A stretch of DNA of 64,000 nucleotides, from contig CM074759.1 of assembly GCA_037355855.1 (NCBI GenBank), forward strand, positions 7,688,001 to 7,752,000, written 5' to 3'. Shown piece after piece: positions 21,445 through 31,506 of this stretch; positions within the stretch are counted from its first letter, which is position 1, and each line of letters opens with the position of its first letter. The stretch is from Pseudo-nitzschia pungens (taxonomy: Eukaryota > Bacillariophyta > Bacillariophyceae > Bacillariales > Bacillariaceae). The notes under the pieces were generated by a model. That model saw only the letters and a list, made by a program, of their open reading frames with translations, was not told the origin of the DNA and did not search any database. The position numbers and the translations under genes are program-made.

Positions 21445-22222
21445 TATTAATTAAAAATATAGAAGAGCCGTTATTGCCCTAAGATTTTTTTGAGAGTAGT
21501 TGCGCGCATGAAAATGGAAATTTTCCAGAAAAGTTTTTTTTTCCATAATGTTCCAGCTATCATCCATCAGTTCTTTCTTACCTCCTGGGATCTTTGGACC
21601 TATAGGAATGAACGACTCCATGGTCCTGGGGGCACCCTTGACGCTGAACAACACCAATCTCTTGATGCTTCCATTTCGTCTGAATTGGCCATTGGTGCAG
21701 CTGGTGCACTCCCCCAGTTACACTCCCTTTTACAAACCCCTTTCCAAGTCCTACAAGGTTGCACCCTGACTGCCAAGAGGCAGTGGCTTGCAACCATCCA
21801 CCTTGCCAGGAAGCAGTATGCAGCACCTGCACCCCCGGTGCAGCCATACCAACAAGAGGCTGCTCTCCTATGAGCCTGGCTTACTGGACCTTAGGTTGAT
21901 TCCACTTTGTACCTTGGTTTTGTCCTCTGTTCCTGCTTCTCATCATGTCCCATCCCTTTTGATACTGCTGGGTCTTATCCCACTAGTATCTTCCTTCCCA
22001 TCTCACTTTCTCTCAAGTCCCCATTTTGCGGAACTTGTTTTGTTCCTTTCCCTTTCGGATGTTCAAGGTTTGTTTGAAAATTTGTCATTCTACCACTTGG
22101 GGTCCTGACTCTCTGATGGAGGCGACGTTAAAGTCTGGTTACAGACTGAGTAATTTAGTCTCACCTTTGGTGATTAAAGTTATTTAAATACGTATATTAT
22201 TATTATTTACCTACGGTATGTC

Positions 22223-22514
22223 AACTCCACTCCCTTTCAGACTCACAAGAACGCCAATCCAGGATCCTTAGTAGGGATGAGCCAGTGCTGCAAAAGATCT
22301 GAGACCATGACAATTATGGGGAGTGGTACTAGTACCGTACTACTAGAGTAATAATACAGAAAATCCCTACTAGAAGTCAAAAGCCTTTAAGAAGGAAATC
22401 TGAGCTAGTAGGTGTGGATGTGTAGCGCATCCTCTGCTGCAGCCTCTGAACCACCCTTTGAGAACTGACTGGACAAACTACTATCAATTCCCAAAAACTC
22501 TGTTGGTGGTGGAC
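22223..22514. other. Sequence between the LINE copy and the copia element
   Basis: About 290 bp of flanking sequence with no gene. The four bases TCCC at 22515-22518, the last of this flank, form the target duplication of the element to the right. Confidence 0.5.
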
Positions 22515-22518
22515 TCCC

Positions 22519-23454
22519 TATGAAGATATTCAAGGTGGTGCTATGATCTGTGCTAGCAAGGCTCCTGTGTAGAAGGGCTACTGGGTCTACAGTCAGCAAC
22601 ACCCAGTAACTGACTAACAGGTGCTGAGCTCAGTGCTAGAGCTGTGTGCTAATTGCTAGCATACAGGCTCAGCAACAGGCTCAGCAACAGGCTTAGCAAC
22701 AGGCTTAGCAGCAGGCTTAGCAACAGGCTTAGCAGCAGGCTTAGCAGAAGACCTATCCTGTCTAGTATTGCTAGCAGAGTTTACTAGGGTCGCCGCGTAC
22801 GATTTGTACCAATCGTACGTACCCCGAGTAAAGCACCTTTTCAGGGTGTAGCTAAATGCTACAGGGTTAGGGTTGCTAAGGCTACGAGATACTGAAAGAT
22901 GCTAGCCTACCATGGTACCATGCTAAGATACCATGCTACCGCCGGGGCCAGGTCATTGGTGTGTAATATGTACCATGACTGGATGCCCGGCCCAAACAGT
23001 TACCAAACGTGCTAGCATAAGTGGGCTAGCACACGATTCGATCTAATTAATCGGATACTCCGATACGGTACGCTACTCGTAGAATACAGTACCAGAGCTA
23101 CAGGAGTTCTGTTATTATGCGAGTTAGCGAGTTAGCGAATCGATGTCACTTAGCGAATCGATGTCGCGATACAAGAGCTGAGCGCTTTGGCTCAGCTCCC
23201 CTTTTATTCACTCTTTATATTTCACTCTAAATTAAATGCCTATCATGCCCTCCCCTTTCGATCGATTCCGATGTACCTCTAGGGAAGTACCTTGTAGTAA
23301 CTAAGTGTATGCAATAAGACCCTGAACAGTCCGCTGTTGTCTCACCCTTTGCCAGGGATGTACGCGTTATTATTGTTAAGGCTTTTCCTTATTTTCAGAC
23401 CAGTACGAGCCGATTAAGTTCCCCGAAGACCGCTGACGAGCGGATATCAACACA
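22519..23454 (+). repeat. 5' LTR of the copia element
   Basis: 936 bp, same as the LTR at 31507-32442. It includes tandem CAGGCTTAGCAA-type units (about 22665-22745). The core promoter is expected here but no TATA box can be named with confidence. Confidence 0.93.
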
Positions 23455-24377
23455 GTTTAACAGACCCACCGCTCGACCCACTTCTACGAACCGGGACGCC
23501 GGCTAGAGCGCGTGACGAAACCCAGTTGGTTGATCACCACTGGCATCCATGCCTACACTTGGATGTAAAACTTCAGCTGTAACTGGACCAGCAGCTGACA
23601 TCGCGAGATCCCTGATGTTAATGGGGAGCCCTTCCCCAGCAGACACGCGGACCGACCGGAGCCCAGCACATCCACCTCTGGGGGTCTACTGATACATGAT
23701 ACGGTAGTTGAGCATCATGGTGGCACCGTGGAGCTCGATCCGGTGGGGAAGGAGCAGGACGTGGAGAAAGCAGCGTCCATGATTCCCTGTTATTTTACAG
23801 GATTCAAGGGGGACGCTTGCTTACTACGGATGGAACCACACTGGAAAAAGGAAAAGAATTTCGTGGAGACAGACCACCACGTACTTTCCAGTGAAGACAG
23901 CGTCCAGCAGACCAAGGACATGACGTCAGGCCCATCCGACTGAGGCGCAGACGACCTCACGAGGCGCAGACAACCTCAAATCTGCCATACCATCGATTTT
24001 GATTTTAGCCAAGGGAATTTGGAATCAGACAAGCCAAGAACCCTGAGATCTGTCATATCTCAGAATCAAATCGATTGGTCCAGAGCAGATCGGAAAGACC
24101 GAAAGAATTCTTCTCTTTTGGTAACCAACCATCCAACCATCAGACCGGAAATGGATACCTTTCTAGCCAACCATCGATGTGGATACCTTTTCGGAAGTTG
24201 ACACGGAACTGTTGACACCAATGCTGACGTGATACGTGATACCTTTTCTTTCGGAATTGTCGAGTACGGAACAATCGACCCGGACCTTCGATCGACAACT
24301 TGGATGGAGACAGTCCCCACCACAAAAGAATTTGGTTTAGAAACTGAAGCAAATTAGGTAATCAAAGCAAGACAACC
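23455..24377 (+). other. Untranslated leader of the copia element
   Basis: Non-coding leader between the 5' LTR and gag. The primer binding site should start at 23455 (GTTTAACAGACCC), but it does not match the common initiator-tRNA primer that I know, so the primer tRNA is not assigned. A 71-codon open frame at 23728-23943 has no family signal. Confidence 0.6.
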
Positions 24378-26327
24378 ATGGCCAAGCAAACTAGAAGCCA
24401 AGCCGCCGCCGCTGCAGCCGCCGCCGGAGCCGGCGCTGCTGGAAACGTCCCTGAAGCTGGAGGCGACGCTGTCCCTCGCGACGCTGTCCCTGTCGGAGCG
24501 CCTGGAGCCGGTGTTCCCCCTGTCGCCGGCGTTCCCCCTGTCGGAGCGCCTGGAGCCGGTATTCCCCCTGTCGGAGTGCCTGAAATCCCTCCTCCTCTTG
24601 CCCCTGCTGGAGCCTCCAGAGTCCAACAGGAACCAAACCTTGAAATCCAACCTCGATCTGAGATGATCCTACTTGCTGCTATCCAAGAACTGAGAGCAAT
24701 GCGCAACGAGAACGCAGCTCGGATTGCTGCTGAAGCTGCTGCTGCTGCTGCCGCCGCTGCTCGTGCCCCTGCTCCTGCTCCTGCTCCTGCTCCCGCTCCT
24801 GCCCCTGCTCCTGCTCCTGTCGCCGCCCCTACAGGAGCTAGTCCTGAAATCCTCCAAGCCCATGTCACAGCCCAAGCTAATGGTGGAATCTCTGGATACA
24901 AGAATGGAGCAAAGCTCAGCTCACGGGAGTTAGACCTCCACAAGATCCTCTCTGGCTTCAGTAACAGTGATACGGCGGATGAACTATTCCGGAATGGCCT
25001 CAACAGCATCGAGGCGATCCAGCAGCTCTCTGCCAAGGAACTCCCCAAGTACCTACGTGATTTCAATAGCGACCGTCATCCGATGTGCCCCCACCCTGAA
25101 CGAGTATTCATCGGACTTTCCTTCAGACAATCCTTTAAGCTTCTTTCTGAGTGGATCCGCTACCAACCACTCATTGGTATCAAGCCTACAGCCCATACTT
25201 GGCTTAGTGATCCCCTCGCAGCCGACCGAACTCGTGATCGCCTACACGGAATGGAAACCTCCGACAAGGAGACAGTCGCATCCATTACCCCGCCGAAGCT
25301 CGCCAGCCTTGACAACTTCCGTAAGTGGGAAGAAAACTTCCGCCAGTTCCTCCGCTTCCAGTACAATGAACGAGGATTCCCCTTATCATATGTCATTCGC
25401 CCGAAGGAGCAAGAGACGGTGACTGCAGCTGACAGGTCCGCCACTGTTGGGAACGACGGGACCTATTCCAACTGGATGGATTATAATGTTCGATGCGCCA
25501 CGCTTGAAGGCCCACAGTTTGTCACTGACAACCACGACGTTTGGGTGCTGCTCTGTAACGCAGTCAGCGACGGGCCCGGTTGGGCCTACACTCGAAAGTA
25601 CAAAGACGCGAAGCATCCAACTGGGAATGCCCGAGCCGCATTCCTAACTCTATACGAGAATGCCTTCTCTCAGACGAACGTCACGGCTATCCTTGACAAG
25701 GTCCGTACCGGTATGTACACCTCTCGCTACACAGGAGACTCTCGAACATACGACTTTGAGAAGCACTGCAGAACTTGGTTGAATTTCCAGACTACGCTCA
25801 CCAATCACGGCAAGTTGCCAGACGAGCAAGACTTCACCATGAATTTCATCCACAGCATCCAAGACGATCGGTTTGAGAACCCCAAGATCCAAGCCCTCGA
25901 CAGTGACAAGTATACCACGAACTTCAACGAATGCGTCTCATTCTTCAAGAAATGCCTCGGCATACGGAAGATGGGTGCGGCTTCAACCAAGCGATCGCGA
26001 AGTATTTCCTCTGTACGTCAAGATTGTGGCGATGGTCAAGGAAGTAGCAACCACGGCGGATCGTATAGCGGGAAGGTCGAAGACAAGAAGTATCCCTACG
26101 AAGTTTACAAGACCTTCTCCAAGGAACAACGAAAGCAGTTGTACGACCTCCGCCAGAAGAAGAAGGCCCGAACCATTCAGTCCACGAGTTCGAGCCATGC
26201 CACGCCTGATGCCTCCGCGAACGCGAACGCGACCCAAGGCGCAGGGAACAGTTTTGGGCCCAAGGGGCGCAAGAAGGGCAAGAAGAAGGGCAACGGCTCG
26301 AACCAAGGACAGACCCCCAAGAACTGA
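24378..26327 (+). CDS. gag: Gag polyprotein of the copia element
   Basis: 649 residues. The first ~160 are low-complexity Ala/Pro/Gly with repeats (VPVGAPGAGVPPV, then APAPAPAP). The central part (KLASLDNFRKWEENFRQFLR and on to FFKKCLGIRKMG) has the W-containing helical pattern of copia capsid domains. The tail is Lys/Arg/Gly-rich (KGRKKGKKKGNG), a likely nucleic-acid-binding region that replaces the usual CCHC zinc knuckle, which is not present. It ends in a single TGA (26325-26327) in the same frame as pol. Confidence 0.88.
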   Translation: MAKQTRSQAAAAAAAAGAGAAGNVPEAGGDAVPRDAVPVGAPGAGVPPVAGVPPVGAPGAGIPPVGVPEIPPPLAPAGASRVQQEPNLEIQPRSEMILLAAIQELRAMRNENAARIAAEAAAAAAAAARAPAPAPAPAPAPAPAPAPVAAPTGASPEILQAHVTAQANGGISGYKNGAKLSSRELDLHKILSGFSNSDTADELFRNGLNSIEAIQQLSAKELPKYLRDFNSDRHPMCPHPERVFIGLSFRQSFKLLSEWIRYQPLIGIKPTAHTWLSDPLAADRTRDRLHGMETSDKETVASITPPKLASLDNFRKWEENFRQFLRFQYNERGFPLSYVIRPKEQETVTAADRSATVGNDGTYSNWMDYNVRCATLEGPQFVTDNHDVWVLLCNAVSDGPGWAYTRKYKDAKHPTGNARAAFLTLYENAFSQTNVTAILDKVRTGMYTSRYTGDSRTYDFEKHCRTWLNFQTTLTNHGKLPDEQDFTMNFIHSIQDDRFENPKIQALDSDKYTTNFNECVSFFKKCLGIRKMGAASTKRSRSISSVRQDCGDGQGSSNHGGSYSGKVEDKKYPYEVYKTFSKEQRKQLYDLRQKKKARTIQSTSSSHATPDASANANATQGAGNSFGPKGRKKGKKKGNGSNQGQTPKN

Positions 26328-29300
26328 AACGACGGCCGGTGCCCGAAATTAAGTAAGGTTGGCCGGCTGTTGTACCAGATGGATCTCCCGCGCGCGCGCC
26401 CCCCACCCAGCCCTGAGGGGCAATGCGAGCTGGACAGCCATGCTGATACGACTGCCGCCGGCTCCAATATGATCTTGCTTGAAGACCAAGTCGTCAGCCA
26501 CGTCGATGTTCATCCTTTTTCGCCTGAGCTCGAGCCTATCAAGAACATTCCTATTGGGACCTGTGTTACGGCCTACACAGATACCGACGGGAAAGTTTGG
26601 TTGATTTATTTCCACGAAGCCCTGTATTTTGGTGACAAGTTGTCCCACAGCTTGATTTGTCCGAATCAGATACGGGATTGCCATCCCAATCGTGTCAGCG
26701 AAACGCCCCGTCAGTATGATGAACAGTCCAGTCACTCCATCCATATTGACAATACCGATCCTGAAGATCCCCATGCGGGACACACCCTCGACATCAAGCT
26801 CATGCTTGATGGGGTCGTGTCCTATTTCCCTTCCCGCAAGCCAACCAAGCATGAAATGGCTACATGCGATCATGTCGTTGCTACCCGAGACTTCCCTTGG
26901 GATCCGAAGAGCAAGAAGTTCGAGCAAGCCGAAGAAGCCATCGACGGATCTCATCCGTTGAATACTACGCTGTCTGTCCTTCGCGCGGGGACGCCCCATG
27001 CGTCCGCGCAGACCACGAAGCAGTCCAAGAAGTCCAACAAGCGTAAGCTGGAGCCCGTCGAAACACGGTCCAACTTCAGTCCCCATTTGTACGACAAGCC
27101 TCTTCGGAGCGACGAGCTGATCCTGCCACAGCATGATTGCTATGAGAAGTACAAGCTGCGGAGTCTTCAGCAACTCTGTACCCGCCGTGATCTGACCCCA
27201 TGTGCGATCGCATCCGACTCGCGTCTGGATGCGCGGCTATCTTCTTTTTTCCATTCGGGCGATTCCTTGAAGACTTGCGGGGACGATGATGTAGACGAGG
27301 ACGCAGCAGTACCAAGTCTTACAATCAACGCCCTGCATACGCCGTTGTACGAGCGCGCCTACACCGACGGCCGCGAACGCTTCGAATTGGATCCCCGTTG
27401 CAGGGATTCTCCCGTCTGCTTGTCGTCCGTTTACAAGCATGTTCGATGGGACGATGCAGTCGAACCAGTCGACCCAGAGCTCGACACTATCGCCAGACGA
27501 GCCAAGTGGGGTCCGACGATTGACACCGAACGATACTGCAAGATCGACTCCGACCGTCTGTCCAAGATTTGGGATGTATCTCCGAGAAAGGCTGCGGATA
27601 CTCTTCGAGTCACGACGCAGAAAGGGTTCCGCAACCCTATGCATCCCCTTGTCCGCCGATTGCCAACGCAGAGCTTCAGAAACAAGCGCATCGCGGCTGG
27701 CAAATGGTACACCGACACCTGGATGGCAAAGGTCCCGAGCATCATGCGACAAGATTCAGCCGCCCAAGTGTTCAGTAATGGTAAGGGCTACGATGAGTTC
27801 ATACCTATACAGGGCAAGAAGCAAGCGTATGAAGGCCTGAAGATTTTCATCCACGACGTCGGTATCCCCGAGCATTTGATATCTGATGGCGCTCGAGAGC
27901 AAGGAGCCCCTGGTACCTACAAGACTCCATGGAATAAGGTCGTCAGCAAAAACCATATCCATCAGACCTTTATCCAGCCAAGATGTCCCTTCCAAAATCG
28001 CGCGGAGCTCAGCATCGGCCATATCAGCAGAAGCATCCGCAAGAAGACGGCTCGGAAGCGATCCCCCAAGCGCCTGTGGGCTTTCTGCGGCGAGCTTGTT
28101 GCCGCAATCCGCCAACGCACAGCTTCCAGTGATCCTACGACGATGGGTCGAACGCCATTCGAAATCGTGCATGGGTACATGCCTGATATATCTCTTTACC
28201 AAGCCCATGAATGGTATGATTTCGTCTATTGGGTTGATCTCTCTGATGGAACCGAGAAGCTGGGACGATGGCTTGGCCCGTGCGGTGACCGATTCGGAGG
28301 CGGAGACTGCCACTGGATCCTGAACGAGGCGGCCATGCCGGTAAGCACTAACACAGTCCGTGCTGTTACTGAAGAAGAATGGCGTTCCCATGACGTCAAG
28401 CGCTATATGGACTCATTTGACCAAGCAGTGGAATCCAAGATCGGGGACAAGGTTGAGGATAACGACGCAAAGTTCCAAACTACGTACCCTGATCCCCCTG
28501 CTGAGTTATTTGAAGGTCACCAAGAACGGTGGGAGCTCGCCGAGCCTGAAGCCTCTATTCCAGATATCGACGACCTCATACCTGATGGGGATGACTATGA
28601 TGAGTATATTGGTAATAATGTCATGATCCAGAAGGGCGATGAACGACTACGGTGTGTTGTGAAGAGTCGAACTGCTGATCTTAATGGCAATCCGATTGGT
28701 AAGAGGAATGATAACCCTATCCTTGATACCAGAATGTATGATCTGCAGTTTCCAGATGGTTCCGTCGAGCAGTACACCGCCAATATCGTTGCTGAGAGCA
28801 TGTACAGCGAGATCGATGACGACGGACGAATGTTCTCTCTACTGGACGAGATTATCGATCACGAGAAGGACGGATCTGCCGTTAGAAAGCAAGATGCGAC
28901 GATCACCAACAAGTATGGTCGCAAAGTCCCAAGGCCTACAACGAAGGGATGGCGATTGCTCGTCAGTTGGAAAGACGGAACCGAATCCTGGTGTAAGTTG
29001 AGCGATCTGAAAGAGTCCTTTCCTGTACAGACCGCAGAGTACGCCATATCCGCCAAGATCTCGGATCAGCCAGCATTCCGATGGTGGATCCACCATGTAC
29101 TACGAAGGAAGAAGCGAATCCTCAAGGCCACCAAGCGAAACAAGTACTGGGATCGAACGCACAAGTTTGGAGTGGAGTTACCTCATTCTATTCCCGAAGC
29201 CCTAGCCATCGACCGAAAGACTGGAACGGACTATTGGGAGAAGGCGATCGCGAAGGAGATGAGGAACAACGAGATGGCGTTCGAGTTTGACTCCAGCTAC

Positions 29301-30887
29301 ACCGTCGAAGGTCTGAAGGCCGAAGGATTCAGCAAGATCACGACGCACATGATCTTTGACGTGAAGTTGGGGTCTCTCACAAGGAAAGCACGGCTTGTCG
29401 CCGACGGCCACAAGGTACAAGCCACAGCCAAGGAACATACCTTCAGCAGTGTTCCAAGCAGAGATTCAGTCCGTATCTTCTTCCTGTTGGCAGCGCTGAA
29501 CAATTTGGATGTGCTGTCTGCGGACATACAGAACGCATATCTTACAGCGCCGATCAAGAAGAAGTATTATCTAGTTGCACGGGCTGAAGATGGTTTCCCC
29601 CAGCATTTGGTAGGTCAGGTATGTAAGATCGTTCGAGCACTGTATGGACTTCCTGTTGCAGGCGCGTCGTTCCGATCCTATTTGACCAAGCACCTACGAA
29701 CGCTAGGGTATCAGCCTTGTAAAGCTGACCCTGATGTTCATATGCGAGTGGAGACGCGAAAGGATGGTTCTAGGTACTGGGCATACCTGATTGCATACGT
29801 CGACGATATTATCTGTTGCAGCGAGGACCCTCGACGACAGTTGGAAAGTATCGAGCAGCGCTTCACGCTGAAGGACGGGACTATAGAGGTTCCAACCTTG
29901 TATCTGGGCGCTGATGTCCATCCGCATGTGGTCGAAGACGATCCAATTCCCAAGTGGGCAATGTCCTCCGAGAAATATGCTAAGAAGGCCATCGACGCAG
30001 TGGAAAAGGAGCTTGGCACCGAGCAATATGGTTACAAGTATCTTCCGAACAAGGTGTCTACCCCGTTGACATCCGATTATCGTCCAGAAGTGGATGTAAC
30101 CGCCGAGCTGGATCCAAGCAAGCAGAACTACTACCAGGGTCTGATTGGCGTATTGAGATGGTTATGTGAGCTCGGTCGACTGGATTTGGTAATGCCTGTA
30201 TCTCTCATGTCTAGGTACCTAGCCCAAGCAAGAACAGGGCATCTGAACCAAGTATTGCACATGTTCGCTTATCTCAAGGCGCATGCACGATCCAAGTTAG
30301 TATTTGACGAGACGCGTCCTGATGTGGACGAGACTAGATTTTCCAATTGTGATTGGAGTGAGTTCTATCCGGACGCCAAGGAGGTGTTGCCACCAGATGC
30401 CCCTGAAGCGCTTGGAAAAGCAGTTATTATGAGTTGTTTTGTCGATGCGGACCATGCTGGATGCAAAGCCACGAGAAGATCCCATACCGGAATTATCATC
30501 TTTGTAAACAGAGCCCCTATCCTGTGGTTCAGCAAACGCCAGACCACTGTCGAGACGTCAACCTTTGGTTCTGAGATAGTGGCATTGCGGATTGCCATTG
30601 AACTGATTGAGGGTCTCAGGTACAAGCTCCGGATGATGGGCGTTCCTATTGAAGGTCCTACGAATGTGTACTGTGACAACGAGTCTGTTGTTAAGAATAC
30701 CACCAGACCGGAGAGTCCATGCAACAAGAAGCACAACAGCGTTGCTTACCACAAAGCGCGCGAGTCTATTGCTGCTGGAACAATCCGAATCGCAAAGGAG
30801 CCTGGTGAGACAAATATTGCTGACCTATTCACCAAGCTATTGAATGGTCCAGCTCTAAAAGACCACTGCGCTCGATGCATGTGGTAA
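26328..30887 (+). CDS. pol: Pol polyprotein: protease, integrase, reverse transcriptase, RNase H
   Basis: Open directly from the gag TGA to 30887; the first ATG is at 26379. The protease core is CELDSHADTTAAGSNM, with DSHAD in place of the usual DTG/DSG. The integrase catalytic core shows YTDTWMAK, LISDGAREQG and NRAELSIGH as the D, D, E residues. Reverse transcriptase begins near KARLVADGHKV, with LSADIQNAYLTAP and the active-site YVDD at about 29800. RNase H follows with VDADHAGCKATRRSHTG, STFGSEIVALR and VYCDNESV, ending CARCMW. No frameshift or inner stop is present, so the protein could be active. Confidence 0.93.
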   Translation, partial: NDGRCPKLSKVGRLLYQMDLPRARPPPSPEGQCELDSHADTTAAGSNMILLEDQVVSHVDVHPFSPELEPIKNIPIGTCVTAYTDTDGKVWLIYFHEALYFGDKLSHSLICPNQIRDCHPNRVSETPRQYDEQSSHSIHIDNTDPEDPHAGHTLDIKLMLDGVVSYFPSRKPTKHEMATCDHVVATRDFPWDPKSKKFEQAEEAIDGSHPLNTTLSVLRAGTPHASAQTTKQSKKSNKRKLEPVETRSNFSPHLYDKPLRSDELILPQHDCYEKYKLRSLQQLCTRRDLTPCAIASDSRLDARLSSFFHSGDSLKTCGDDDVDEDAAVPSLTINALHTPLYERAYTDGRERFELDPRCRDSPVCLSSVYKHVRWDDAVEPVDPELDTIARRAKWGPTIDTERYCKIDSDRLSKIWDVSPRKAADTLRVTTQKGFRNPMHPLVRRLPTQSFRNKRIAAGKWYTDTWMAKVPSIMRQDSAAQVFSNGKGYDEFIPIQGKKQAYEGLKIFIHDVGIPEHLISDGAREQGAPGTYKTPWNKVVSKNHIHQTFIQPRCPFQNRAELSIGHISRSIRKKTARKRSPKRLWAFCGELVAAIRQRTASSDPTTMGRTPFEIVHGYMPDISLYQAHEWYDFVYWVDLSDGTEKLGRWLGPCGDRFGGGDCHWILNEAAMPVSTNTVRAVTEEEWRSHDVKRYMDSFDQAVESKIGDKVEDNDAKFQTTYPDPPAELFEGHQERWELAEPEASIPDIDDLIPDGDDYDEYIGNNVMIQKGDERLRCVVKSRTADLNGNPIGKRNDNPILDTRMYDLQFPDGSVEQYTANIVAESMYSEIDDDGRMFSLLDEIIDHEKDGSAVRKQDATITNKYGRKVPRPTTKGWRLLVSWKDGTESWCKLSDLKESFPVQTAEYAISAKISDQPAFRWWIHHVLRRKKRILKATKRNKYWDRTHKFGVELPHSIPEALAIDRKTGTDYWEKAIAKEMRNNEMAFEFDSSYTVEGLKAEGFSKITTHMIFDVKLGSLTRKARLVADGHKVQATAKEHTFSSVPSRDSVRIFFLLAALNNLDVLSADIQNAYLTAPIKKKYYLVARAEDGFPQHLVGQVCKIVRALYGLPVAGASFRSYLTKHLRTLGYQPCKADPDVHMRVETRKDGSRYWAYLIAYVDDIICCSEDPRRQLESIEQRFTLKDGTIEVPTLYLGADVHPHVVEDDPIPKWAMSSEKYAKKAIDAVEKELGTEQYGYKYLPNKVSTPLTSDYRPEVDVTAELDPSKQNYYQGLIGVLRWLCELGRLDLVMPVSLMSRYLAQARTGHLNQVLHMFAYLKAHARSKLVFDETRPDVDETRFSNCDWSEFYPDAKEVLPPDAPEALGKAVIMSCFVDADHAGCKATRRSHTGIIIFVNRAPILWFSKRQTTVETSTFGSEIVALRIAIELIEGLRYKLRMMGVPIEGPTNVYCDNESVVKNTTRPESPCNKKHNSVAYHKARESIAAGTIRIAKEPGETNIADLFTKLLNGPALKDHCARCMW

Positions 30888-31506
30888 AAATTGCTCCAGC
30901 TGCATTATTTGAGGTACTTCGACCCCCTGACAAGCAGCTCGGACGCAGAAGATTTTTTGATTTTGATTTTCGGAAGCAGTCGATTTCGAATTTCGATTAC
31001 GGATTTCGGTTGCAGCGGACTTCGATTTCGATTTCGGACGTAACTTCGACTTCGGACGCAACCTCTTTTCGGAACGCAACCAACTTCGATTTCGATACCG
31101 ATTTGCAACATGTTTTCGGATACAGTCCTTTCGATCCGACCTTATGATTACGTTATATGTTACATTGGGAGCCTCCGGTACACCGGTTCCGGGGACTATA
31201 AACTTGAACGACAATAGGCTGATTGATCTCCTCGTACGTGTCGAGGAATGGAACCAAGGGCAAAACGTCCTCCGGTCCGAACCCCCTTTTTTTTTGCTAC
31301 GAATCAGCCGGGCCTCTGATAGAGAACTGCAATATTTGGTGCAGTTTGATCTCTGACAAGTGACATGGATACATCCCTGAATTTCTGTTATGATCCATCC
31401 AAGTGTCCTGGTACAGCAAGCAAGAGTATTGGTGTTCCCCCGGGAGTATCAGTTTCCGGGGACCAGTATGGTTGCTCGTACAGACACTAGCATGAATCAC
31501 GGGGAC
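30888..31506 (+). other. 3' untranslated part of the copia element
   Basis: Non-coding. Positions 30955-31110 are a degenerate array of TTCGATTTCGGA-like units. A purine block directly before 31507 is the likely polypurine tract for plus-strand priming. Confidence 0.65.

Larger units (their letters stand above)
20464..21553. mobile_element. TIR DNA element with 3-bp CAG target duplication, inserted in the LINE
   Basis: The left end GAACATTATGGAAAAAC and the right end, read in reverse, share about 50 imperfect bases including AAAATTTCCAT and CGCGCG. CAG lies on both sides (20461-20463 and 21554-21556), and the other LINE copy (near 62830-62845) has one CAG at this exact site without insert. 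The 3-bp duplication could fit PIF/Harbinger or CACTA-like superfamilies, but no transposase is inside, so the class is open. Inside are an inverted GTCCTCAA array and a nested MITE. Confidence 0.85.
20376..22205 (+). mobile_element. 5'-truncated LINE (non-LTR retrotransposon) copy, interrupted by a DNA element
   Basis: The coding parts 20376-20463 (GRWSPRWYQIQADYYSH and on) and 21554-21873 (IIHQFFLTSWDLWTYRNERLHG and on) match the C terminus of the LINE ORF2 at 62488-64000 on the other strand. The 3' tail ends in TTTAAATACG then (ATT)n near 22185-22205. Both sides carry a 17-bp target duplication, 20359-20375 and 22206-22222, that differs at one base (ACCTACAGTATGTC against ACCTACGGTATGTC). 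This shows where the copy begins and ends: the 5' part was lost at insertion, as is normal for LINEs. The copy is dead. Its interruption is described as separate features. Confidence 0.88.

Noticed and set aside
23728..23943. 71-codon frame in the copia leader as an extra element gene
   Set aside because: Short, no recognised motif; most likely chance in the untranslated leader.
24362..25066. 234-codon Ala/Gly-rich minus-strand frame opposite gag
   Set aside because: Antisense of the Ala/Pro repeat of gag.
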